A stretch of 12,857 bases of DNA, taken from SFLA01 sp045595165. GTDB taxonomy: Bacteria; Bacillota; Clostridia; Oscillospirales; CAG-382. Under the pieces are notes generated by a model that saw only the letters and a list, made by a program, of their open reading frames with translations, was not told where the DNA came from and made no database searches. The translations under genes were made by a program, and so were the position numbers. Location: NCBI GenBank assembly GCA_045595165.1, contig JAZNZY010000030.1:1-12857 (forward strand), written 5' to 3'. Positions 6,595 to 12,664 of the stretch are shown here, in pieces; the stretch's first letter is position 1, and the number at the start of each line of letters is the position of its first letter.

Positions 6595-7383
6595 TTAGTC
6601 CTCAATAAACAAAAGCTGCTTCATCATTTTAATTGTAAAGGCTATACCCTTTTCGCCAAGCTCGCCCTGCCAGGTTTCGGAATGAGGCTCAATAGACATT
6701 ACGCCGTTGTAGCCGTGCTTGCGCATAATGGAAACCAGCAGGCCCCAATTAATGGAATCCATACCTGCGGGGGGATCGTCAAATCTGCCGCCGCCGATAT
6801 CTACCGTGCCCTTGACGTGCATATGGTAAAATCTGTTGCCGTATTTAACAGCTTCATCCTGCCAGTTTCTTCCGCCGATAATGGTATGGGAAGGATCGAA
6901 CTTAATGCCAAGCTCGGGCAGGTGATCGTGAATAATATCCCACTCGTGCGGCTTGTTAGTATATGCGTTCCAATTACAGTTATAGGTGCATATCTTTACG
7001 TCATTGCCCGCATAGTCAATAAGGGATTTGAAGTAATTGATGGTCGCGGTAATGTTTGTATAGTAAGAAAGTCCGTCAACATAGTTACAGCCTGTAACGT
7101 ACACGGGGCATCCTACCTTGCGGCAAAAATCGATAAGCAAAAACTCGTCCTTTTGCTCTTTTTCGTTTATACTGCCGTCCTCATTTATTCTGAATCTTCC
7201 CCAACGTCCGACGGAAGCGACCTTAACGCCCGTTTCCTTGCAGGTGTTAATAACGTCATCGGCATCAAGAGAATAGATCTCATCACCGTTAAGGCAAAAT
7301 TCAACGTTGTTGAGTCCCAGACTCTTTACCCAGCGGATACCGTCACCATTGGGTTGATAAGTTATAATGCCAAGCTCGATCAT
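6595..7383 (-). CDS. second sugar phosphate isomerase/epimerase, TIM barrel
   Basis: A 262-residue TIM barrel of the same superfamily as the 322-residue enzyme in this operon, but clearly distinct. Visible metal-site motifs are KFDPSH (D163, H166), YHMHVKGT (H187/H189) and MSIEPH (E232). The strand that normally supplies the first Glu ligand reads ICTYNCNW (131-138) and has no Glu, so metal binding or the reaction may differ. Its ATG overlaps the glycosyltransferase stop in an ATGA (7380-7383), and GAGGAGG lies inside the end of that gene, so translation is coupled. Likely substrates are sugars or inositol derivatives, possibly in sequence with the other isomerase and the oxidoreductase. Confidence 0.88.
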   Translation of the reverse strand: MIELGIITYQPNGDGIRWVKSLGLNNVEFCLNGDEIYSLDADDVINTCKETGVKVASVGRWGRFRINEDGSINEKEQKDEFLLIDFCRKVGCPVYVTGCNYVDGLSYYTNITATINYFKSLIDYAGNDVKICTYNCNWNAYTNKPHEWDIIHDHLPELGIKFDPSHTIIGGRNWQDEAVKYGNRFYHMHVKGTVDIGGGRFDDPPAGMDSINWGLLVSIMRKHGYNGVMSIEPHSETWQGELGEKGIAFTIKMMKQLLFIED

Positions 7384-8336
7384 TTTTTCTTTATATCCTC
7401 CTCAGATTCACGCACGATAAATATCGGACGTTTTTTTGTTTCCATATAAGTGCGGGAAAGATATTTCCCCAAAATTCCGATGCAGAAAAGCTGTAAACCG
7501 CCTACAAAAAGTATTACGCACAGCATTGATGCCCACCCGTACGCAGATGGCACTCCGCACAGCGCGCGAACGATGACTATAATTATACCAAGAGCCGAAA
7601 GTGCGCAAAGCGCAAAACCCGAAAAGGAAGATATATCCAGAGGAACGGTGGAGAAATTGTATATGCACTCAAAGGAATACTTAAGCAATTTCCAGAAGGA
7701 CCATTTCGTCTGCCCTGCCACACGCTCAATGTTATCGTACTCCAGCCACTTGGTCTTAAATCCTACCCAGCAGAATATACCCTTGGTAAAACGGTTGTAC
7801 TCTGTCATCGAAAGGATAGCATCTACCATACGGCGGCGCATAAGACGGAAATCTCTCGCGCCCTCCACAAGCTCGGTATCGCTTATCTTGCTCATTATTT
7901 TATAAAACACACGGGCGCAGAAGGAGCGCACGGGAGGCTCGCCGTCCCTCGTCTTTCTTCTGGTTGCCACGCTGTCATACTCGCCGTAACGAAGAGCTTC
8001 GTACATCTCAGGAAGCAAGGCGGGGGGATCCTGAAGATCCGCATCCATTATAGCAACGTAATCTCCCTTTGCGGCGGAAAGTCCCGCATACATCGCCGCT
8101 TCCTTACCGAAATTACGGGAAAAGGAAAGATAGCGTATACGGCTGTCATTTTGCGCAAGAATGCGAAGCTTATTAAGGGTATCGTCCCTCGAGCCGTCAT
8201 CTACGCAAATTATCTCTATATCCGCATCCAATCCCTTGGCTATGGTTGCAATTTCTTTATAAAAATACGGGAGTGCCTCGCTTTCGTTATAGCAAGGAAC
8301 TACTACCGATATAAGGTCTTTTTTCTTGATAGCCAC
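7380..8336 (-). CDS. family 2 glycosyltransferase, GtrB/DPM1-like (polyprenyl-phosphate sugar transferase)
   Basis: A 318-residue membrane-bound GT2 enzyme. Residues 1-230 form the GT-A domain with VVVPCYNE (11-18), DDGS (46-49), the metal-binding D98-A-D100 in MDADLQDPP, and the acceptor-side QTKWSFWKL (209-217). Two transmembrane helices follow (about 238-262 and 268-292), then a short basic tail. This is the layout of transferases that load glucose or a similar sugar from UDP-sugar onto undecaprenyl phosphate for transfer outside the membrane. The frame extends to a TTG at 8342, but AGGAGG (8345-8350) is only 2 bases from it. GTG 8336 is 8 bases from AGGAGG and is chosen. First gene of the minus-strand operon, under a strong promoter with an operator-like palindrome. 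Confidence 0.93.
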   Translation of the reverse strand: MAIKKKDLISVVVPCYNESEALPYFYKEIATIAKGLDADIEIICVDDGSRDDTLNKLRILAQNDSRIRYLSFSRNFGKEAAMYAGLSAAKGDYVAIMDADLQDPPALLPEMYEALRYGEYDSVATRRKTRDGEPPVRSFCARVFYKIMSKISDTELVEGARDFRLMRRRMVDAILSMTEYNRFTKGIFCWVGFKTKWLEYDNIERVAGQTKWSFWKLLKYSFECIYNFSTVPLDISSFSGFALCALSALGIIIVIVRALCGVPSAYGWASMLCVILFVGGLQLFCIGILGKYLSRTYMETKKRPIFIVRESEEDIKKK

Positions 8337-8344
8337 GTTCAAAA

Positions 8345-8350
8345 CCTCCT
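8345..8350 (-). promoter_or_regulatory. ribosome binding site deciding the GTG start
   Basis: AGGAGG on the minus strand, 8 bases before GTG 8336 and 2 bases before TTG 8342, so it supports the GTG. With the predicted transcription start near 8351, the leader is only about 15 nt and the site lies at the very 5' end of the mRNA, leaving no room for a riboswitch or attenuator. Confidence 0.8.
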
Positions 8351-8357
8351 CACCTAC

Positions 8358-8386
8358 ATAATACCACTCAAGCGGTATTTTGTCAA
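8358..8386 (-). promoter_or_regulatory. promoter of the sugar/glycosyltransferase operon
   Basis: On the minus strand: TTGACA (8381-8386), a 17-bp spacer, and TATTAT (8358-8363), with TGG making an extended -10. It is close to consensus and should be strong when unrepressed. The spacer and -10 region contain a 20-bp imperfect palindrome. Confidence 0.9.
8360..8379. promoter_or_regulatory. candidate repressor operator, 20-bp palindrome
   Basis: AATACCACTCAAGCGGTATT pairs at 8 of 10 positions between half-sites (AATACC...GGTATT outer arms perfect). It covers the spacer and overlaps the -10 box of the glycosyltransferase promoter, the classical position for a dimeric repressor. No regulator gene is present in the window. 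The family (LacI, GntR, ROK or other) cannot be told from one site. Confidence 0.6.
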
Positions 8387-8414
8387 TTTTATTTTCCTAT
8401 TTTTAGGGTTGCTA

Positions 8415-8443
8415 TTGATTTTATTTTACCCATATGCTAAACT
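8415..8443 (+). promoter_or_regulatory. likely promoter of murQ operon
   Basis: TTGATT (8415-8420), a 17-bp spacer, and TAAACT (8438-8443), with TGC before it as an extended -10. The leader would be about 35 nt up to murQ. The TATAAT at 8449-8454 is a stronger -10 but has no good -35 at the right distance. Confidence 0.55.
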
Positions 8444-8484
8444 GTTTATATAATAATATGGTAATATTTTAACGAGGTGGCGTT

Positions 8485-9312
8485 ATGTCCGAGTTTGCTT
8501 CGCTCCGCACCGAGAGCACTAACCAACAAACAAAAAATATCGATAAAATGGACGCTCTCGGCATCGCAAAAGCTATTAACGAGCAGGATAAAACAGTAGC
8601 CGATGCTGTTGAAAAAGCTTTGCCCGACATTGCAAAGGGTATTGATCTTTACGCAGAGGTTCTTTCCGCAGGCGGCAGAGTTTTTTATGTGGGCGCGGGA
8701 ACGTCCGGAAGGCTGGGCGTGCTTGACGCAAGTGAATGTCCACCCACCTACGGCGTATCGCCCGAAACCGTGCAGGGAATTATTGCCGGCGGCAGAGATG
8801 CGGCATTTGATTCCATAGAAGATGCAGAGGACGATCCCGAATCTATAGTAAGACAGTTAAAATCCAAGAATTTCTGCGAAAAGGACGTTTGTATCGGTCT
8901 TTCCGCCAGCGGTTCTGCGGCTTGCGTGCAAAACGCCTTGGTTTATGCCCGTTCCATAGGCGCAAAGACAATGTGTGTTTCTTGTAATTCGAACAGCGCC
9001 CTCATCCCCCTTTCCGACGTGGCGATGATCGCTGTAGTAGGCGCAGAGGTTATAAACGGCTCTACCCGTATGAAGGCGGGCACCGCACAGAAAATGATAC
9101 TCAATATGCTTTCTACCGGCGGAATGGTACGTACCGGAAGAGTAAGAGGCAACTATATGGCGTATATGGTTCCGTCAAACAAAAAGCTGGTGGACCGTGC
9201 CATAAGGATTATCTGCGATGAAACGGGATGCGATTATGAAACTGCCCGTGAATATCTTGAGAAGCACGAATATATGATTGCAGACGCAATTGATGATATT
9301 AATTCAAAATAA
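8485..9312 (+). CDS. murQ: N-acetylmuramic acid 6-phosphate etherase
   Basis: A 275-residue SIS-domain lyase that cleaves the lactyl ether of MurNAc 6-phosphate to GlcNAc 6-phosphate and D-lactate in cytoplasmic recycling of peptidoglycan sugar. Signatures are LRTESTN (7-13, the usual N-terminal TE.RN-like string), GRVFYVGAGTSGRLGVLDASECPPT (64-88) with E84 as the expected catalytic Glu, the acidic string EDAEDD (112-117) containing the second expected Glu, the SIS serines in SASGS, and the family string STRMKAGTAQKMILN. It is slightly short of the usual ~300 residues; the C-terminal UBA-like helices (DETGCDYETAREYLEKH) are present. GAGGTG (8474-8479) supports the ATG. The GDPD gene follows after 23 bp. 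No MurP transporter or MurR regulator is visible, unlike many murQ loci. Confidence 0.96.
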   Translation: MSEFASLRTESTNQQTKNIDKMDALGIAKAINEQDKTVADAVEKALPDIAKGIDLYAEVLSAGGRVFYVGAGTSGRLGVLDASECPPTYGVSPETVQGIIAGGRDAAFDSIEDAEDDPESIVRQLKSKNFCEKDVCIGLSASGSAACVQNALVYARSIGAKTMCVSCNSNSALIPLSDVAMIAVVGAEVINGSTRMKAGTAQKMILNMLSTGGMVRTGRVRGNYMAYMVPSNKKLVDRAIRIICDETGCDYETAREYLEKHEYMIADAIDDINSK

Positions 9313-9335
9313 ACGAATATTAAGGAGGCACACCA

Positions 9336-12041
9336 ATGAAAAGAATTATTTCTCTGGTTTTAGCGGTATTGATGCTGTCTGCGTTGATAACGTTAATTCC
9401 CTTTGCCGTTACCGCGGAGGAGGCAAAAATTGTTTCCCACACTTCCCCTGCCATAACCGGCGATGCGGGAAGCGAAATCGACCTTACGGGATATTCTGTT
9501 GAGTTAAGCGACGGAACCGTGCTTGAATCTCCCGAATGGACCTTGGACGGAAAGACGGTAACAAGCGTAAAGTTTGATGAAAAGGGTGTTTATTCCCTCA
9601 CCGCTTCGAGCGACGGACAAAGCCGTACCGTTTACGCAGTTATAAAGAACGCCGACGAAACCGAATACGTGCTGTACGAAAATAATTTCGACTCTGCAGC
9701 AGATATCGAGGGACTTTCCAAGGTTGCAAACGGAAGTGTATCCGTAGACGACGGCAAGCTTGTAATAGACACAACAGGTAAATCCAACACCATACTTCTT
9801 ATGCCCGAATGGCTGGGAGATTTTGGTAATTACAATATCGAAACCTCTGCGGCAATGCTCTCTTCTACCGATGCCAGCAGATGGTTCTCCATATGCTACC
9901 GTTATCAATCCGGTCAATATATGCATATGTGCGTAAGAAAGAGTATGTCTAACCCCGGCGGTGAAAAGACTACCGGCGGCGTTGAGTGTGTGGGACATGA
10001 CGGAAGCACATGGCGTTATCTCCGTTCTGCGGGATATGATCAGGATATGACTTACGGCGATTTCTATAAATTCAACGTTTCCGTATATGACAATACGATT
10101 CAGTACAGAATTGATGACAGCGTGGTAGTACATATCGACGATATAACCACATACGGCTATACGATGAAGACCATGGGTATGATCGGTCTGCAGGGCAACA
10201 GTTCCGTAATGAACTTTGATTATATCAAGGTAACCGTTGCAACCGAAGCGGCGAAGAAGCCCGAAGTAAAGGATCCCCTTATTGCAGTTGAACATACAAA
10301 CACTAATGTTCTTAATGCAGTAACAAATGTTGCCACCGTAGCGGAAGCAGAACTTGAAGCCCTTCTGTCCGGCGAAACTAAGCCCAATTCCGTATTGGTT
10401 AAATATGAAGCGCTAACAACCGAAAAGCTGGATGCATTGTACGAGCTTTGTAACGAAAAGGGCGTTATCCCCGGTGTATACGTTAATTCTGCAGAAGACA
10501 GTGAAACCGTGATCTCTTGGTGCGCCACCAACGCTTTTTGGGATGTTAATATCGCTTCCGAAAACGGCGAGATACTTAAAGCTATCCGCACAAAGAAAAA
10601 CGTGCTGCGTACCGTTCTGGTTCTTAACGATATAACCGGCAAAACGGCACAGCAGGTGCGCGAAACCGCAAGAGGATACGCAGTAAACGCAATTATCATT
10701 CCCGCGGAACAAAGCGCAAAGGCTACCGTAGCCGCATTGCAGGAACTGCATGTAACCGTTTGGACCTTGGGCACGGATATTGACAAGATCGATGCCGCGT
10801 GGATGATCGCATCCGGCGCAAACGGCGTTGTTTCCAATAACCACACCCTTATAAACACGGTAATGTGCGAAGTATTCGGAAAGAACGCACTTACCAAGAC
10901 TCCTTCTATCGTAGGCCACAGAGGCAACCCCTCCCAGGCTCCCGAAAACTCTATTGAGGGTTATTTAACTGCAGTGAAAAACGGTGCAACCGAGGTTGAA
11001 ACCGACATTTATCTTACCAAAGACGGCGAGATAATTATAATGCACGATAACACCCTCAACCGTACCACAAACTATACGGGTTCCAAGGCTGTTACCCAGA
11101 TGACTCTGGAGGAGATACGTGAATACAGACTCCTTAACAAGGACGGCTCTGTTTCCGATGCTCCCGTTCCCACCCTTAAAGAAATGTTTGAAGCCCTTAA
11201 GGATACCGACGTATATTACGTTATTGAGCTTAAGAGCGGCGATGAGAATATGGTTGAACCGTTGTATCAGCTTATAAAAGAATACAACGTTCAGCATAGA
11301 GTTAACATAATATCTTTCTCTGGTCCAGTACTCAAGAAGACATACGAGGTTGATCCCATTATTTCCGCGGGTTATCTCAGCGGCTCTCTTACGGCAAATG
11401 CGGCAAATATGGAAGAACTGCGTATAAACACCTTCAATTTAATTAAGGGTGCGCAAATATATAATGCAACCGTAAATATTAATTTCGGTAACATAAGCAA
11501 GGAATTTTACCAGATGCTTAATGACCGCGGCATAACACTGTGGCCCTGGACATTCAGCGCGGGAACTTCTATGGCGTTCTACAACGAATTCCTTTGGGGT
11601 GTAGACGGTCTTACTACCGATGACGCACAGCTCATCAAAAATACTGTAATGGATTTCAACGTAGATAAAGTCGGCGCAAACACTCTTGTTGCAGGCGAAA
11701 CGATGGAAATTAAGGCGGAAACCGTTACATACGGCAAAACCGTTGCAAACGTATCCGATAGCGTAAACGTTGTTTGGCTGACAGAAAATCTGGGCTCAAG
11801 CTATGATCCCGCCACCGGAATATTCACCACGGGCGAAGAAGAAGGCAGCGTTTCGTTTATGCTCTCCTACTCCGCAAAGCTCCCCAACGGAAAGGAATAC
11901 GTGCTTTATTCACAGCCTATAACCGTTGATATACAACCCAAACCTATAGATATGTTCAAGGTTATCTGCCTCTCCGTAATCGCAGTTTGCGGAATTGCTA
12001 CCGTAGTAATACTCGCCACCGGCAAAAAGAAAAAAGACTAA
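9336..12041 (+). CDS. secreted membrane-anchored multidomain protein with GDPD phosphodiesterase domain
   Basis: A 901-residue surface protein. It has a signal peptide (1-27, cleavage near FAVTA/E), then a bacterial Ig-like segment (about 30-104) and a concanavalin-A/LamG- or DUF1080-like beta domain (about 110-302). A TIM-barrel-like segment without GDPD catalytic motifs follows (about 314-518), then a complete GDPD domain (524-772). A final Ig-like beta domain (about 775-868), a transmembrane helix (873-896) and a KKKKD tail complete it. GDPD residues seen are HRG (528-530), APEN (535-538), E555 and D557, H570-D571, E631 and K633, the LWPW strand, and GVDGLTTDD (755-763). The domain should hydrolyse extracytoplasmic glycerophosphodiesters from lipids or teichoic acids. 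No LPXTG motif is present. AAGGAGG (9322-9328) lies 7 bases before the ATG; it is cotranscribed with murQ. Confidence 0.93.
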   Translation: MKRIISLVLAVLMLSALITLIPFAVTAEEAKIVSHTSPAITGDAGSEIDLTGYSVELSDGTVLESPEWTLDGKTVTSVKFDEKGVYSLTASSDGQSRTVYAVIKNADETEYVLYENNFDSAADIEGLSKVANGSVSVDDGKLVIDTTGKSNTILLMPEWLGDFGNYNIETSAAMLSSTDASRWFSICYRYQSGQYMHMCVRKSMSNPGGEKTTGGVECVGHDGSTWRYLRSAGYDQDMTYGDFYKFNVSVYDNTIQYRIDDSVVVHIDDITTYGYTMKTMGMIGLQGNSSVMNFDYIKVTVATEAAKKPEVKDPLIAVEHTNTNVLNAVTNVATVAEAELEALLSGETKPNSVLVKYEALTTEKLDALYELCNEKGVIPGVYVNSAEDSETVISWCATNAFWDVNIASENGEILKAIRTKKNVLRTVLVLNDITGKTAQQVRETARGYAVNAIIIPAEQSAKATVAALQELHVTVWTLGTDIDKIDAAWMIASGANGVVSNNHTLINTVMCEVFGKNALTKTPSIVGHRGNPSQAPENSIEGYLTAVKNGATEVETDIYLTKDGEIIIMHDNTLNRTTNYTGSKAVTQMTLEEIREYRLLNKDGSVSDAPVPTLKEMFEALKDTDVYYVIELKSGDENMVEPLYQLIKEYNVQHRVNIISFSGPVLKKTYEVDPIISAGYLSGSLTANAANMEELRINTFNLIKGAQIYNATVNINFGNISKEFYQMLNDRGITLWPWTFSAGTSMAFYNEFLWGVDGLTTDDAQLIKNTVMDFNVDKVGANTLVAGETMEIKAETVTYGKTVANVSDSVNVVWLTENLGSSYDPATGIFTTGEEEGSVSFMLSYSAKLPNGKEYVLYSQPITVDIQPKPIDMFKVICLSVIAVCGIATVVILATGKKKKD

Positions 12042-12055
12042 TCTGAATTAACACC

Positions 12056-12087
12056 AAAAGCCTTGGGAATGCCCCAAGGCTTTTTTG
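12056..12087 (+). terminator. terminator of the murQ-GDPD operon
   Basis: A 12-bp perfect stem AAAAGCCTTGGG (12056-12067) / CCCAAGGCTTTT (12073-12084) with a 5-nt loop, followed directly by Ts. It begins 15 bases after the GDPD stop codon. Confidence 0.95.
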
Positions 12088-12119
12088 TGCATCGAACAGG
12101 AAACTATGAACGAGAAGCA

Positions 12120-12145
12120 CCCCAAAAACGCAAGCATTTTCGGGG
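12120..12145. repeat. hairpin CCCCAAAA / TTTTCGGGG with CGCAAGCA tip
   Basis: CCCC pairs with GGGG and AAAA with TTTT, followed by GC-AA-GC at the tip, with small mismatches in between. It is the first of three hairpins in 190 bp with the same apical GCAAGC. Confidence 0.55.
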
Positions 12146-12157
12146 GACTCCGTGAAC

Positions 12158-12199
12158 GAGGAACGAGAAATGAGGAATGAGGAACGAGAAATGAGGAAT
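12158..12199. repeat. 21-bp tandem repeat, two perfect copies
   Basis: The unit begins GAGGAACGAGAA and ends ATGAGGAAT. Copies are 12158-12178 and 12179-12199, identical, and preceded by a partial GAAC. Within the unit GAGGAA recurs, so it is itself built from a shorter degenerate unit. Similar purine-rich arrays are frequent between genes in gut Bacillota. Confidence 0.9.
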
Positions 12200-12201
12200 T
12201 T

Positions 12202-12277
12202 CGGTAGTTTTTTGCGGGGCAAAAAACTTTATACGGAATGGGCAAGCCCATTCCCCACAACACAGCCAAAACTACCG
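12202..12277. repeat. nested inverted repeat element with two internal hairpins
   Basis: Perfect 10-bp outer arms CGGTAGTTTT (12202-12211) and AAAACTACCG (12268-12277) enclose two hairpins. These are TTTTTTGC-GGG-GCAAAAAA (12208-12226, overlapping the outer arm) and GGAATGGGC-AA-GCCCATTCC (12235-12254). The layout, terminal inverted repeats around internal hairpins over 76 bp, looks like a REP/MITE-type non-coding element. No target duplication was recognised. Confidence 0.7.
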
Positions 12278-12285
12278 TCTGTAAC

Positions 12286-12305
12286 GGCAGGAGCAAGCCC
12301 CTGCC
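12286..12305. repeat. hairpin GGCAGG-A-GC-AA-GC-C-CCTGCC
   Basis: A near-perfect stem with one A/C mismatch and the same AA loop between GC and GC as the hairpin at 12235-12254. Probably another unit of the same repeat family. Confidence 0.65.
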
Positions 12306-12441
12306 CTGCAATGTTGCCGCGGCTATTTGCAAACTGTAGGGACGGGCGTCCCCGACCATCCGCAAACTGTTCGCACGAAACTAACGTCTATAATAGCCAA
12401 AGTCCGATTGTAGCGGGGCGGCTGTATAAACTAAGCAGAAA

Positions 12442-12496
12442 ACGCTTTTCGCGAGTGGAGAGCTGTAGTATTCTACTGCCTCCCGAGCGAAAACGT
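12442..12496. repeat. long imperfect inverted repeat
   Basis: A left arm at 12442-12468 and a right arm at 12473-12496 pair around TATT: GTAG/CTAC at the tip, then GGAG/CTCC, and GC.TTTTCGC / GCGAAAACG near the base, with several mismatches and bulges. It might be transcribed as a structured RNA, but no promoter or T-run flanks it. Confidence 0.4.
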
Positions 12497-12502
12497 TTAG
12501 AA

Positions 12503-12541
12503 ACGCAAAATAAAAAGGAATTTGTGAAAAACAAATTCCTT
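12503..12541 (-). terminator. terminator-like hairpin, minus strand
   Basis: A perfect 11-bp stem AAGGAATTTGT (12515-12525) / ACAAATTCCTT (12531-12541). On the minus strand it is followed by TTTTTATTTTG, the tail of an intrinsic terminator. No gene start lies between it and the terminator at 12570-12603, so it is a back-up terminator or ends an unseen short transcript. Confidence 0.65.
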
Positions 12542-12562
12542 CCTAAATTATAAATCGCCCCA

Positions 12563-12603
12563 AGAACAAAAATGCGAGAGATAAACTAATATCTCTCGCA
12601 TTT
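12563..12603 (-). terminator. terminator of the right-edge surface protein gene
   Basis: A perfect 14-bp stem AAATGCGAGAGATA (12570-12583) / TATCTCTCGCATTT (12590-12603) with an AACTAA loop. On the minus strand it is followed by TTTTTGTTCTT. It lies about 60 bp past the stop codon of the right-edge gene. Confidence 0.88.
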
Positions 12604-12664
12604 GTAATTACGTATCAAACCACTTTGCGTTTCGATCTGCAAAGTTTAGACAGTCGCCAATAGT

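Larger units (their letters stand above)
12088..12560. other. non-coding interval rich in hairpins and short repeats
   Basis: No open frame here has a ribosome site or protein-like composition; the frames present merely translate repeats. The interval holds a 21-bp tandem duplication, at least four perfect or near-perfect hairpins (three with a GC-AA-GC tip), a direct repeat GCAAACTGT (12329-12337 and 12362-12370) around a GGGACG-GG-CGTCCC hairpin (12339-12352), and a long imperfect inverted repeat. The composition is like intergenic repeats of gut Clostridia and not like a structured RNA I can name. Confidence 0.6.

Noticed and set aside
5221..7449. Long plus-strand open frames (353 and 301 codons)
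   Set aside because: Antisense shadows of the Gfo/Idh oxidoreductase and the second isomerase, both of which have intact catalytic motifs and ribosome sites on the minus strand.
8340..8342. TTG as start of the glycosyltransferase
   Set aside because: Only 2 bases from AGGAGG, too close for initiation; GTG two codons later is 8 bases away.
8449..8454. TATAAT as the murQ -10 box
   Set aside because: No acceptable -35 hexamer lies 16-18 bp upstream; the TTGATT-17-TGCTAAACT pair fits better.
9504..11297. Minus-strand open frames of 110-263 codons inside the GDPD gene
   Set aside because: Shadows of the 901-codon plus-strand gene, caused by its codon bias; no start signals.
12158..12199. Possible CRISPR array
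   Set aside because: The repeats are directly adjacent with no spacers, only two copies, and no cas genes are present.
12048..12553. 105- and 133-codon open frames right of the GDPD gene
   Set aside because: They translate tandem repeats and hairpins (for example repeated NEEREMR), lack ribosome sites, and pass through the operon terminator or the repeat island.
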